Shown piece after piece: positions 1 through 7,006 of a stretch of 64,000 bases of DNA (the stretch's first letter is position 1; each line of letters opens with the position of its first letter). The DNA is taken from the NCBI GenBank assembly GCA_028280945.1, contig JANQKV010000049.1, positions 186,001 to 250,000 of the forward strand, written 5' to 3'. The notes beneath the pieces were generated by a model, which did no database searches, was not told the DNA's origin, and worked only from the letters and a program-made list of their open reading frames with translations. The stretch comes from Opitutaceae bacterium. GTDB taxonomy: Bacteria; Verrucomicrobiota; Verrucomicrobiia; Opitutales; Opitutaceae. The translations under genes were made by a program, and so were the position numbers.

Positions 1-58
1 ATCCTGCAGATCGAATTACTCGAATCCGGTCGAACTCCGCGTCCCTGATCCGGCTCAT
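1..58 (-). CDS. Partial N-terminus of a possible regulator gene (runs off left edge)
   Basis: An ATG at 58-56 on the minus strand opens 19 codons that continue past the window edge with no stop. The predicted peptide starts MSRIRDAEFDRIRVIRSAG. The pattern 'R-I-x-x-I-R-S-A-G' resembles the start of winged-helix regulators of the ROK type, where an Ile-Arg-x-x-Gly segment precedes the helix-turn-helix, but 19 residues cannot establish a family. A perfect 21-bp palindrome lies 32 bp upstream (90-110), which would suit autoregulation. Family assignment is inference and weak. Confidence 0.3.
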   Translation of the reverse strand, partial: MSRIRDAEFDRIRVIRSAG

Positions 59-89
59 CCGTTCACCGCGAGGGACACTCTGGACTATA

Positions 90-110
90 ATGTCACCATA
101 ATGGTGACAT
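90..110. promoter_or_regulatory. Perfect 21-bp palindrome, probable operator
   Basis: ATGTCACCAT at 90-99 is followed by one base and its exact reverse complement ATGGTGACAT at 101-110. A TATAAT hexamer (86-91, plus strand) overlaps the left arm, and TATAGT is read on the minus strand at the same place. The site lies between the end of ychF and the partial ORF leaving the left edge, 32 bp before that ORF's ATG. A dimeric repressor bound here would cover the -10 region. The regulator is unknown. Confidence 0.5.
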
Positions 111-170
111 CATAGGTTCAGCTTACTCTGAGAGGGTGACTTTGCCGTGTGGGGCGGGGTGACGGACGTG

Positions 171-1271
171 TCAGTTCGCGAAGCGGAAAAGCGCGACGTC
201 GCCCTCGGCAAAAACGTAGTCCTTGCCTTCAAGGCGGTATTTGCCGGCTTCGCGGGCCGCGGCGACACTACCGAGCGACGACAGATCGGCGTAGGACACG
301 ATCTCGGCCTTGATGAAGCCCTTTTCGAAATCCGTATGGATGACACCTGCTGCCTGCGGCGCTTTCCAGCCCTGTTTGATGGTCCAGGCCCGCACCTCTT
401 TTTCGCCGGCAGTGAAATACGTCTGCAATCCGAGAAGATCGTAGGAAGCACGGATCAAAGACGAGACTCCCGAGTCGTCGACGCCGAGGTCCTGCAGGAA
501 TTCCTTGGCTTCATCCGGTTCGAGATCGATGAGCTCGTATTCAATCTTTGCGCTGATCGGAACGTAGGCGGCGTCGTGGTGCGTGCGCACGTAGTCGGCG
601 ACCTTTTGCACGTTCTCGTTGGCTTCGGCATCAGCCAGATCGTCTTCGGCCACGTTGCAGGCGAACAGGATCGGTTTGGCGCTGAGCAGTTGAAAAAGTG
701 GCAGGATCTTTTCCTCGACCTCATCGAGTTCGATCACGTTGGCGGGCTTGCCCTCATTTAGGTGCGGTTCGAGGCGCTGGAGCAGGGCGAGCTCGGCCTG
801 GGCCTCCTTGTCGCCGCCGCGGGCCTTCTTGGTCACCTTCTCCATGCGCTTGGTGACGTTTTCGTGGTCGGCGAGGATAAGCTCGGTGCTGATGACCTCG
901 ATGTCGCGGACGGGGTCGACGGAACCCATGTTGTGGATCACGTCATCGTCCACGAAGCAACGCACGACATGCACGATTGCATCAACCTCACGAATGTTGG
1001 CCAGGAATTGGTTGCCGAGTCCCTCGCCCTTGCTGGCTCCGGCGACGAGACCAGCGATGTCCACGAATTCGATGGCCGCCGGGATAACCACATCGGTCTT
1101 GGCGATGTCTTTGAGCACGGCGAGCCGTTCGTCGGGCACGGTGACGACACCGACATTGGGGTCGATCGTGCAAAACGGGTAGTTGGCCGCTTCCGCCTTG
1201 CGCGAGCGGGTCAGGGCGTTGAAGAGAGTGGACTTGCCCACATTCGGGAGACCGACGATTCCGGCTTTCAT
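171..1271 (-). CDS. ychF: Redox-regulated ATPase YchF (Obg-family P-loop protein)
   Basis: 366 residues, the normal length of YchF/OLA1. The P-loop GLPNVGKS is at residues 7-14, NYPFCTIDPN at 30-39, and the switch segment DIAGLVAGASKGEGLGNQF starts at 71. The NKxD guanine motif of true GTPases is replaced by NVAE near 207, the change that gives YchF proteins their ATP preference. A C-terminal TGS domain (about 280-366, 'YFTAGEKEVRAWTIKQG') follows. YchF is a ribosome-associated ATPase linked to the oxidative-stress response. The gene is transcribed leftwards and is divergent from rpsP; about 105 bp separate the two starts. Confidence 0.97.
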   Translation of the reverse strand: MKAGIVGLPNVGKSTLFNALTRSRKAEAANYPFCTIDPNVGVVTVPDERLAVLKDIAKTDVVIPAAIEFVDIAGLVAGASKGEGLGNQFLANIREVDAIVHVVRCFVDDDVIHNMGSVDPVRDIEVISTELILADHENVTKRMEKVTKKARGGDKEAQAELALLQRLEPHLNEGKPANVIELDEVEEKILPLFQLLSAKPILFACNVAEDDLADAEANENVQKVADYVRTHHDAAYVPISAKIEYELIDLEPDEAKEFLQDLGVDDSGVSSLIRASYDLLGLQTYFTAGEKEVRAWTIKQGWKAPQAAGVIHTDFEKGFIKAEIVSYADLSSLGSVAAAREAGKYRLEGKDYVFAEGDVALFRFAN

Positions 1272-1303
1272 AAAAGGCCCAACTCACACGGGGGAGAGGA
1301 TGC

Positions 1304-1332
1304 TTGACAAGCCATTTGTCGCGCTCTGCATT
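1304..1332 (+). promoter_or_regulatory. Candidate promoter of rpsP
   Basis: A perfect -35 hexamer TTGACA at 1304-1309 is followed after 17 bp by TGCATT at 1327-1332, a weak -10. It lies 45 bp before the rpsP ATG in the ychF/rpsP divergent gap. No Shine-Dalgarno sequence precedes the rpsP start; the bases just upstream are CACCTCC. Confidence 0.4.
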
Positions 1333-1376
1333 GCTCAACTTTTCGCAAGTAAACAGACCGTATTTGAAACACCTCC

Positions 1377-1640
1377 ATGGCTCTTAAAATCCGCCTTTCC
1401 CGCATCGGCACGACTCACGCGCCCGTCTACCACGTGGTGGTGGCGGAAGCTCGTTCCCGTCGTGATGGCCGTCCCGCTGAGATCCTCGGCACCTACAACC
1501 CGCGTGCCAAGGGCGACCAGCTCACCCTGAACGTCGAGCGCGCTGACTACTGGGTCAGCCAGGGCGCCAAGCCGACCGACACTGCTCGCTCGCTGATCAA
1601 GCAGGCCCGCAAGGCCGCTCCGGTCGCCACCGAAGCCTAA
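1377..1640 (+). CDS. rpsP: 30S ribosomal protein S16
   Basis: 87 residues, typical for bS16. The N-terminus ALKIRLSRIGTTHAPVYHVVVAEARSRRDGRPAEILGTYNP carries the family's conserved basic start and the 'RDGRPxExLGxYNP' signature. S16 binds 16S rRNA and is needed for 30S assembly. In many bacteria rpsP leads an rpsP-rimM-trmD-rplS operon. Here rpsP is followed at once by an intrinsic terminator and a palindromic repeat, and rimM is absent between it and trmD, so it is probably transcribed on its own. Confidence 0.97.
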   Translation: MALKIRLSRIGTTHAPVYHVVVAEARSRRDGRPAEILGTYNPRAKGDQLTLNVERADYWVSQGAKPTDTARSLIKQARKAAPVATEA

Positions 1641-1667
1641 GCGTCGACCAGCTCCGTTTTTCGATTC

Positions 1668-1694
1668 GCCCCGGGTTGGTCCGGGGCGTTTTTG
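1668..1694 (+). terminator. Intrinsic terminator after rpsP
   Basis: GCCCCGG (1668-1674) and CCGGGGC (1681-1687) form a perfect 7-bp stem around a 6-nt loop, followed by G and a run of T. It lies 28 bp after the rpsP stop codon. Confidence 0.85.
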
Positions 1695-1737
1695 TTGTCT
1701 GAACCTCCTCTCACAAAAAAGAACCTGAGAATTCGTC

Positions 1738-1803
1738 GTCGGGCCTAAAGCCCGACCCACAAGCAAGTTGTTTCTTCCGAGTGGGTCGGGCTTTATGCCC
1801 GAC
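1738..1803. repeat. REPIN-like inverted repeat (two 23-bp REP arms)
   Basis: A 23-bp arm (1738-1760) and its reverse complement (1781-1803) differ at one position and flank a 20-bp centre. Each arm is itself a small palindrome with core GTCGGGC-taaa-GCCCGAC and a GACCCAC tail. This nested architecture is that of REP doublets (REPINs), non-autonomous elements mobilised by RAYT (TnpA-REP) transposases. No transposase is present in this window. It sits between the rpsP terminator and trmD. Confidence 0.65.
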
Positions 1804-1821
1804 ATTCAATGATCCTTTTTC

Positions 1822-2523
1822 ATGTCCCTGCGCATCGACATCCTGACCCTTTTCCCGCGCATGCTGGATGGCTTTCTGGCGGAAAGCATCCTCGGCAAGG
1901 CAATTGCGCGGGACTTGTTGCAGGTGCAGGTGCGGGATTTGCGGGACTGGTGCACGGACAAACACCGCACCGCCGATGATCGTCCGTTTGGGGGAGGGGC
2001 GGGCATGATTCTCAAACCCGAACCCACCATCGCAGCGATCGAGGCCGTGCAGTCGCCGGGCTGCCAACGCATCTATCTTACACCCGATGGTGAACCATTT
2101 GGTGAAGCGATGGCCCGGGAATTCGCCGCTGCCGATCACCTCGTGTTTTTGAGCGGTCACTATGAAGGGATCGACCAACGGATCCGCGATTCGGTGATCG
2201 ATCGTGAGGTCAGCATAGGTGATTATGTTCTTACCAATGGGACACTTCCGGCAGCCGTTGTGGTCGATGCCGTGGCCCGTTTTATCCCCGGGGTGCTGGG
2301 AGATGAAAAGTCATTGACGCACGAATCCTTCACCGGCAAGTTGCTCGACTTTCCTCAATACACGCGTCCCGCCGAGTTTCGAGGTATGTCCGTTCCCGAC
2401 GTTCTGTTGACGGGAAATCACGGCGAGATCGAGAGGTGGCGACAGGCGCAGCGAATTGAGAAGACCCGCCAAGTCCGTCCAGATTTATTCCAGAAATATC
2501 GTCATGAATCCGATCATCAATGA
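1822..2523 (+). CDS. trmD: tRNA (guanine-N1)-methyltransferase TrmD
   Basis: 233 residues. TrmD methylates G37 N1 in tRNAs with G36G37 using S-adenosylmethionine and so prevents +1 frameshifting. The N-terminal '[14 protein letters not shown]' (5-18), '[17 protein letters not shown]' (52-68), the SPOUT-knot segment [12 protein letters not shown] (110-121) and [29 protein letters not shown] (132-160) are all present. The usual SGGELP within the last segment is here TNGTLP. The ATG at 1822 begins a protein aligned to the normal family N-terminus. Its stop overlaps the rplS start by 20 bp, indicating co-transcription and probable translational coupling. Confidence 0.97.
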   Translation: MSLRIDILTLFPRMLDGFLAESILGKAIARDLLQVQVRDLRDWCTDKHRTADDRPFGGGAGMILKPEPTIAAIEAVQSPGCQRIYLTPDGEPFGEAMAREFAAADHLVFLSGHYEGIDQRIRDSVIDREVSIGDYVLTNGTLPAAVVVDAVARFIPGVLGDEKSLTHESFTGKLLDFPQYTRPAEFRGMSVPDVLLTGNHGEIERWRQAQRIEKTRQVRPDLFQKYRHESDHQ

Positions 2524-2869
2524 GGTAACCGCTTCCCAGCTGAAAGAGGACATTCCGTCCTTCAAAGTCGGTGACGGCATCAAGGTGCACACCAAGGTGC
2601 GTGAAGGTGACAAGGAGCGCATCCAGGTTTTCGCGGGCATCGTGATCGCTCGCAAAGGCGGGGGCATCAACGAGTCGTTCACCGTTCGTCGCATCAGTTA
2701 CGGCGAAGGTGTCGAGCGCGTATTCCCGCTGCACTCCCCGAACATCGCCAAGATCGAGGTCGATCGCGAATCCGTGCCCATGCGCGCCCGCCTTTATTAC
2801 ATCCGCGATCGCAAGGGCAAGGCGGCCATGGCCATCAAGGCCAAGCGCAACGAGGTTGCAAAAGCCTGA
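2504..2869 (+). CDS. rplS: 50S ribosomal protein L19
   Basis: 121 residues from the ATG at 2504 ([20 protein letters not shown]). The frame is open further upstream to 2456, but that extension lies wholly inside trmD and adds residues absent from bL19. Diagnostic segments are '[60 protein letters not shown]' in pieces across residues 18-80 and '[15 protein letters not shown]'. L19 lies at the 30S-50S interface. The gene overlaps trmD by 20 bp and is closed by a strong terminator. Confidence 0.97.
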   Translation: MNPIINEVTASQLKEDIPSFKVGDGIKVHTKVREGDKERIQVFAGIVIARKGGGINESFTVRRISYGEGVERVFPLHSPNIAKIEVDRESVPMRARLYYIRDRKGKAAMAIKAKRNEVAKA

Positions 2870-2913
2870 TCGAATCGATCGAAAGCGACAATCCGTCACA
2901 GTTTTTACATTAC

Positions 2914-2947
2914 GAGGCGAGCCTGACCGGCTCGTCTCTTTTTTTTT
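2914..2947 (+). terminator. Intrinsic terminator after rplS
   Basis: GAGGCGAGCC (2914-2923) pairs with GGCTCGTCTC (2929-2938) in a 10-bp stem with one G-T pair, and a run of nine T follows. It is 44 bp downstream of the rplS stop and ends the trmD-rplS unit. Confidence 0.9.
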
Positions 2948-3004
2948 ACCCAAGTGGCCTGCATTCGACGTTGCACCGCACGACGCAGGATCGTCGTCTA
3001 ATCG

Positions 3005-3022
3005 GCCCGGCTCGTGCCGGGC
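3005..3022 (+). promoter_or_regulatory. Hairpin in the tkt leader
   Basis: GCCCGGC (3005-3011), a tetraloop TCGT, and GCCGGGC (3016-3022) form a perfect 7-bp hairpin 27 bp before the tkt ATG. There is no T tract, so it is not a terminator. It may protect the 5' end or shape the leader; function unknown. Confidence 0.35.
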
Positions 3023-3049
3023 ACCTAACCAGCTCCCTCTGCTTACTCA

Positions 3050-5044
3050 ATGAAGTTGAATCAAGAGATCCTCGCCCAAGCTGCCAATCAGGCCCGCGGT
3101 CTGGCCATCGACGCTGTTCACAAGTGCTCGTCCGGCCACCTCGGCCTCCCGCTCGGTGCCGCCGAGATCGGCGCGGTGCTTTATGGCAATGCGATGATTC
3201 ACAACCCGGCCCAGCCGCGTTGGTTGAACCGGGATCGGTTCATACTAAGTGCCGGTCATGGCTCCATGTTCCTCTACGGGTGGCTCCATCTGAGCGGCTA
3301 CGATGTGTCGCTCGACGACGTGAAAGCATTTCGCCAGCTCCACTCCAAGACTCCAGGTCACCCGGAGTTTGCGGAAACCCCAGGTGTTGAGTGCACCACG
3401 GGCCCGCTCGGACAGGGAATTGGCAACGCCGTGGGCATGGCGCTTTCCGGCAAATTGGCGGAAGCCCGCTTCAACACAGCCGAGCACACCATTTTTGACC
3501 ACCACGTGATCTGCCTTGCCGGTGACGGATGTATGCAGGAAGGCGTCGCGATGGAAGCCGTTGCTTTTGCCGGTCACCAACAGCTCGACAACCTGATCCT
3601 GATCTATGATGCCAACGACGTCACGCTCGACGCGATGGCGGACAAAACGCAGAGTGAGAACACCGCTGCGCGCTTCAAGGCGATCGGCTGGGATGTGATC
3701 ATACTCGCCGACGGTCACGACATGCCTGCTATCTTGAAGGCGGTCAACAAGGCCAAGCGCGCCAAGTCGGGCAAACCGCAGCTCATCATTGCCAAGACGG
3801 AGATCGCCCGCGGCATCCCGGAAGTTGCCGGCACCAACAAGGGTCACGGCGAAGGAGGGGCGAAGTTTGCCGAATCTGCGCGCGCCGGACTCGGCCTGCC
3901 GGCCGAAGAGACTTTCTACGTCAGCAACGAGGTGCGCGAATACTTCACCGCGCACAAAAAGCGCATGGCCCGCGAATACAACAAGTGGAAGAAGATCCAC
4001 AAGGCCTGGGCCGAGGCGAATCCCGGGCTTGCCGCCCAGCTCGAGAGCACCGAGACGCCGATTTCCTTCCAGGATCTGGCCGATGCCATTCCAGCATTTG
4101 CCGCCGACACTAAGGTGGCGACACGCAAGGCGGGTACCGAGGTCTTACAACCGCTGGCGGAAAAACTGCCCTTGCTCATCTCCGGTAGTGCCGATCTGCA
4201 CGGCTCCACGCTCAACTACATCAAAGCCAGCAAGGACTTCGATCCCGAGAACCGGGACGGTCGAAACCTCCGCTACGGTATCCGCGAGCACGGCATGGCC
4301 GCCATCAGCAACGGTGTTGCCTACGACGGTATCTTCAAACCCTCCTGCGCGACCTTCCTGGTATTCGCCGATTATTCGCGCCCATCCATGCGACTTGCGG
4401 CCCTGTCCGGCTTGCCCGTCGTCTACATCTATACCCACGACTCCGTGGGTGTCGGCGAAGATGGCCCGACTCACCAGCCGGTGGAAACCGTTTCCGGGCT
4501 GCGCATGATTCCCAACCTCGATGTGATCCGTCCCGGCGATCCAGAAGAAGTGGCGGGGGCCTTTGCCGCGGCGCTTTCGCGGAATGATGGCCCGACGCTC
4601 ATCGCCCTTACCCGGCAGGCGATTCCCACCCAAAACACCATCGCTTTGGAAGAACGCCGCGGCGGGGTCGAAAAAGGTGCTTACATCGCAGTGCGGGAAA
4701 CTGAACCGCTTACCCACATCCTGTTGGCGACGGGTTCCGAGCTGCAGCACGCCATCAATGCGGCGCAAAAGCTCGGTCCGTCCGTGCGCGTGGTTTCCGT
4801 GCCTTCCTTCGAGCGCTTCCAGCGACAGACTGAGACCTATCGCGAGGAGGTGCTTCCCAATTCCTGCCGCAAGCGGGTCGCCATTGAAGCCGGAGTGCCG
4901 GGCCTTTGGGGTCAGTTTGTGGGCCTCGATGGCAAAGTCGTGGGCATCGATCGCTTTGGCCTCAGTGCACCTGGTGGCATCGCCATGGCTGAACTCGGCA
5001 TCACTGCCGAGGCTGTGGTCGAAGCCGCCCAATCCCTTGGCTGA
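3050..5044 (+). CDS. tkt: Transketolase
   Basis: 664 residues, the normal bacterial length. It is a thiamine-diphosphate enzyme moving two-carbon units between ketose and aldose phosphates in the non-oxidative pentose phosphate pathway. Seen in order: '[20 protein letters not shown]' (about 26-45), '[19 protein letters not shown]', '[15 protein letters not shown]', the ThDP/metal motif [13 protein letters not shown] near 160, '[14 protein letters not shown]'-type central region, and in the pyrimidine domain '[15 protein letters not shown]' and '[18 protein letters not shown]'. The gene stands alone between two terminators and works with the zwf-opcA-pgl operon at 37882-41150. Confidence 0.97.
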   Translation: MKLNQEILAQAANQARGLAIDAVHKCSSGHLGLPLGAAEIGAVLYGNAMIHNPAQPRWLNRDRFILSAGHGSMFLYGWLHLSGYDVSLDDVKAFRQLHSKTPGHPEFAETPGVECTTGPLGQGIGNAVGMALSGKLAEARFNTAEHTIFDHHVICLAGDGCMQEGVAMEAVAFAGHQQLDNLILIYDANDVTLDAMADKTQSENTAARFKAIGWDVIILADGHDMPAILKAVNKAKRAKSGKPQLIIAKTEIARGIPEVAGTNKGHGEGGAKFAESARAGLGLPAEETFYVSNEVREYFTAHKKRMAREYNKWKKIHKAWAEANPGLAAQLESTETPISFQDLADAIPAFAADTKVATRKAGTEVLQPLAEKLPLLISGSADLHGSTLNYIKASKDFDPENRDGRNLRYGIREHGMAAISNGVAYDGIFKPSCATFLVFADYSRPSMRLAALSGLPVVYIYTHDSVGVGEDGPTHQPVETVSGLRMIPNLDVIRPGDPEEVAGAFAAALSRNDGPTLIALTRQAIPTQNTIALEERRGGVEKGAYIAVRETEPLTHILLATGSELQHAINAAQKLGPSVRVVSVPSFERFQRQTETYREEVLPNSCRKRVAIEAGVPGLWGQFVGLDGKVVGIDRFGLSAPGGIAMAELGITAEAVVEAAQSLG

Positions 5045-5091
5045 GCTTCTTCACTCAGTCACCACCCCGATTTAGTTGGTTCTGATCGGGT

Positions 5092-5132
5092 GAGGGGAGT
5101 CCGCCAGAAACGGACTCCCCTCTTTCTTTTTT
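5092..5132 (+). terminator. Intrinsic terminator after tkt
   Basis: GAGGGGAGTCCG (5092-5103) and CGGACTCCCCTC (5111-5122) make a perfect 12-bp stem with a 7-nt loop, followed by TTCTTTTTT. It is 48 bp past the tkt stop. Confidence 0.95.
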
Positions 5133-5223
5133 GAGGCGCCATACGCCTCGGCGAAGAGCTTGGTTAACGATTCGGATGCTATCTGCTAATACGTGGCAAT
5201 TCACCTTGCGCATATAGTTAGGA

Positions 5224-5238
5224 GGCTGATTATCAGCC
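5224..5238. promoter_or_regulatory. Palindrome upstream of marR, probable MarR operator
   Basis: GGCTGAT (5224-5230), one base, then ATCAGCC (5232-5238) form a perfect inverted repeat centred 24 bp before the marR ATG. MarR dimers commonly bind 15- to 20-bp palindromes in their own promoter. Position and symmetry fit autoregulation of the marR-RND operon. Binding by this MarR is inference. Confidence 0.55.
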
Positions 5239-5254
5239 CTCCGACTATTTTCCC

Positions 5255-5818
5255 ATGCCGCTGTTGATGCTTAAAGATCTGCCGCGCTACGAGTGTTTGC
5301 TCGAATGCGCGAAGCGATTTCCGGATCTCAATCCGGATGCCGCGAGTTTGTTCATGCAGCTGCTGCGCACCGCGGATGAGCTGTTCGAAGTCAAAGCGGA
5401 CTTCATGCGTCAGCATAACATTTCCAATGGTCGCTTCACGGTGCTGATGTTGTTGTCCGCCGCCGGGTCGATGGAAGGCGATGCCGACTTAAACCCACCG
5501 AAAAGCCCGGCCGACCTGGCCGAGATGGCGGGCGTTACCCGAGCGACCATGACAGGCCTGATTGATACTTTGGAGAAAGACGGCCTGGTCCGTCGTGAAC
5601 CCGATCCCCATGACCGCCGGGCGATGCTCGTGCACCTGACTGAAGCAGGCGATGCCTTCATGGCTCGAATCCTACCCCACTACTTCAATCGGGTAACCGC
5701 GATCATGGATCCTCTCAGTGCTGCTGAGAAAAAGAAACTCATCCAACTGCTCACCAAGGTTCGGGGAGGAATCGCGGAAGCAGGGAAGGTGGAACATCCC
5801 GCTGGCAAATCCGTTTAG
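5255..5818 (+). CDS. MarR-family transcriptional regulator
   Basis: 187 residues. The winged helix-turn-helix is clear: 'SPADLAEMAGVTRATMTGLIDTLEKDGLVRREPDPHDRRAMLVHLTEAG' in pieces over about residues 84-133, with the DxRDRR-like wing (DPHDRR). MarR proteins are dimeric repressors released by small phenolic or toxic ligands and often control efflux. The gene is 23 bp upstream of the adaptor of an RND pump on the same strand, so it most likely represses that pump. A 15-bp palindrome lies just upstream. Confidence 0.93.
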   Translation: MPLLMLKDLPRYECLLECAKRFPDLNPDAASLFMQLLRTADELFEVKADFMRQHNISNGRFTVLMLLSAAGSMEGDADLNPPKSPADLAEMAGVTRATMTGLIDTLEKDGLVRREPDPHDRRAMLVHLTEAGDAFMARILPHYFNRVTAIMDPLSAAEKKKLIQLLTKVRGGIAEAGKVEHPAGKSV

Positions 5819-5841
5819 ACTTAATCCTACCTACGCTACCA

Positions 5842-6966
5842 ATGATCAAACGTTTCATCATCGCCCTGACGGGCTTCGTTGCCGTCGTCGCCTTCCTGGG
5901 CGGCGTCAAAGCCAGTCAAATTCAAGAAATGGCGGGCAATCAACCTCCTGTTCCCCTGACTGCCGTCACCTCGGCCATGGCAGAGCCGGCGGAGTGGAAC
6001 CCAACCATCAATGCCATTGCCTCCCTCGCTCCGGTCCAAGGTGTGACGATCAGCGCTGAGCTGGAAGGAACCGTGGTTGAGATCGCGGTTGAGAACGGGG
6101 CAGCGGTCAAAGCCGGTGACTTGTTGATCCGGCTGGACACCATGGTCGAGGAGGCTCAACTCAAAGCCGCCCAGGCCCGGGCCGACCTCGCGAAACTGCA
6201 GGCTGACCGAGCGGCCCGACTTGTGGCTCAGCAAACGATCAGCGATGCGGAGAACGATGCCGCGGCGGCGCAGTATGCCCAGGCGCTGGCTGACGTCGCT
6301 GCCATCCAGGCCAGCATAAACAAGAAGACCATTCGGGCGCCTTTTGATGGCCGGGTTGGAATTCGGCAGGCGAACCTGGGGCAATTTGTGAACCGCGGCA
6401 CCCCGTTGATTCCTTTGCAGCGGCTGGATACGGTTTTCGTTAATTTTTATGTGCCCCAACGCTATTTGCCGAAGTTGGCCATCGCCCAGTCGGTGGCGGT
6501 GACCACCGACGCATTTCCGGATCAAACATTTTCCGCGACGATCAGCGCCATCAATCCCGTGGTTGACCAGAGCACGCGCAACGTCTGGATCCAGGCAACG
6601 CTTCCCAATCCGGATGAACAACTGCGCGCGGGCATGTTCGCCCGGGTGGCAGTCACCTTGCCGGAGGTCCAGAACGTCGTTGTGGTGCCGGCCACGGCGA
6701 TCTCCTATGCCTCCTACGGCAATTCGGTCTACGTGCTCGAAGCGATGGACGGCGATGGGGGCGGAGATCCGGGTCTGGTGGCCAATCAGCGGGCCGTCGT
6801 GATTGGACCGAAACGCGGGGACCTCGTGGCAATCGTTGAGGGGCTTTCCGGCGGCGAGACGGTGGCCACTTCCGGGGTCTTCAAGCTGCGCAATGGTCTG
6901 CCGGTGCGGATCAACAACGAGGTGATGCCTTCGCAGGAGATCGCCCCGAATCCGCGCAACACCTGA
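5842..6966 (+). CDS. RND efflux periplasmic adaptor subunit (HlyD/MexE type)
   Basis: 374 residues. An N-terminal hydrophobic anchor (about 3-24, IKRFIIALTGFVAVVAFLGG) is followed by a barrel-sandwich lipoyl half, a short alpha-hairpin (about 110-155), the second lipoyl half 'TIRAPFDGRVGIRQANLGQFVNRGTPLIPLQ', a beta-barrel and a membrane-proximal C-terminus. The adaptor links the inner-membrane pump to the outer-membrane channel. No lipobox cysteine is seen, so it is probably held by the N-terminal helix. It lies 23 bp after marR and 40 bp before the pump gene. Confidence 0.93.
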   Translation: MIKRFIIALTGFVAVVAFLGGVKASQIQEMAGNQPPVPLTAVTSAMAEPAEWNPTINAIASLAPVQGVTISAELEGTVVEIAVENGAAVKAGDLLIRLDTMVEEAQLKAAQARADLAKLQADRAARLVAQQTISDAENDAAAAQYAQALADVAAIQASINKKTIRAPFDGRVGIRQANLGQFVNRGTPLIPLQRLDTVFVNFYVPQRYLPKLAIAQSVAVTTDAFPDQTFSATISAINPVVDQSTRNVWIQATLPNPDEQLRAGMFARVAVTLPEVQNVVVVPATAISYASYGNSVYVLEAMDGDGGGDPGLVANQRAVVIGPKRGDLVAIVEGLSGGETVATSGVFKLRNGLPVRINNEVMPSQEIAPNPRNT

Positions 6967-7006
6967 GTCCGGGCTCACCTGCACCCAACAAATCTGACTC
7001 CCTGCC

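Noticed and set aside
25..50. tRNA T-arm-like GTTCGA string at the left edge
   Set aside because: No acceptor stem, anticodon arm or CCA could be built around it.
3005..3022. Leader hairpin before tkt as a terminator/attenuator
   Set aside because: No T tract and no leader peptide ORF; kept only as an unassigned hairpin.
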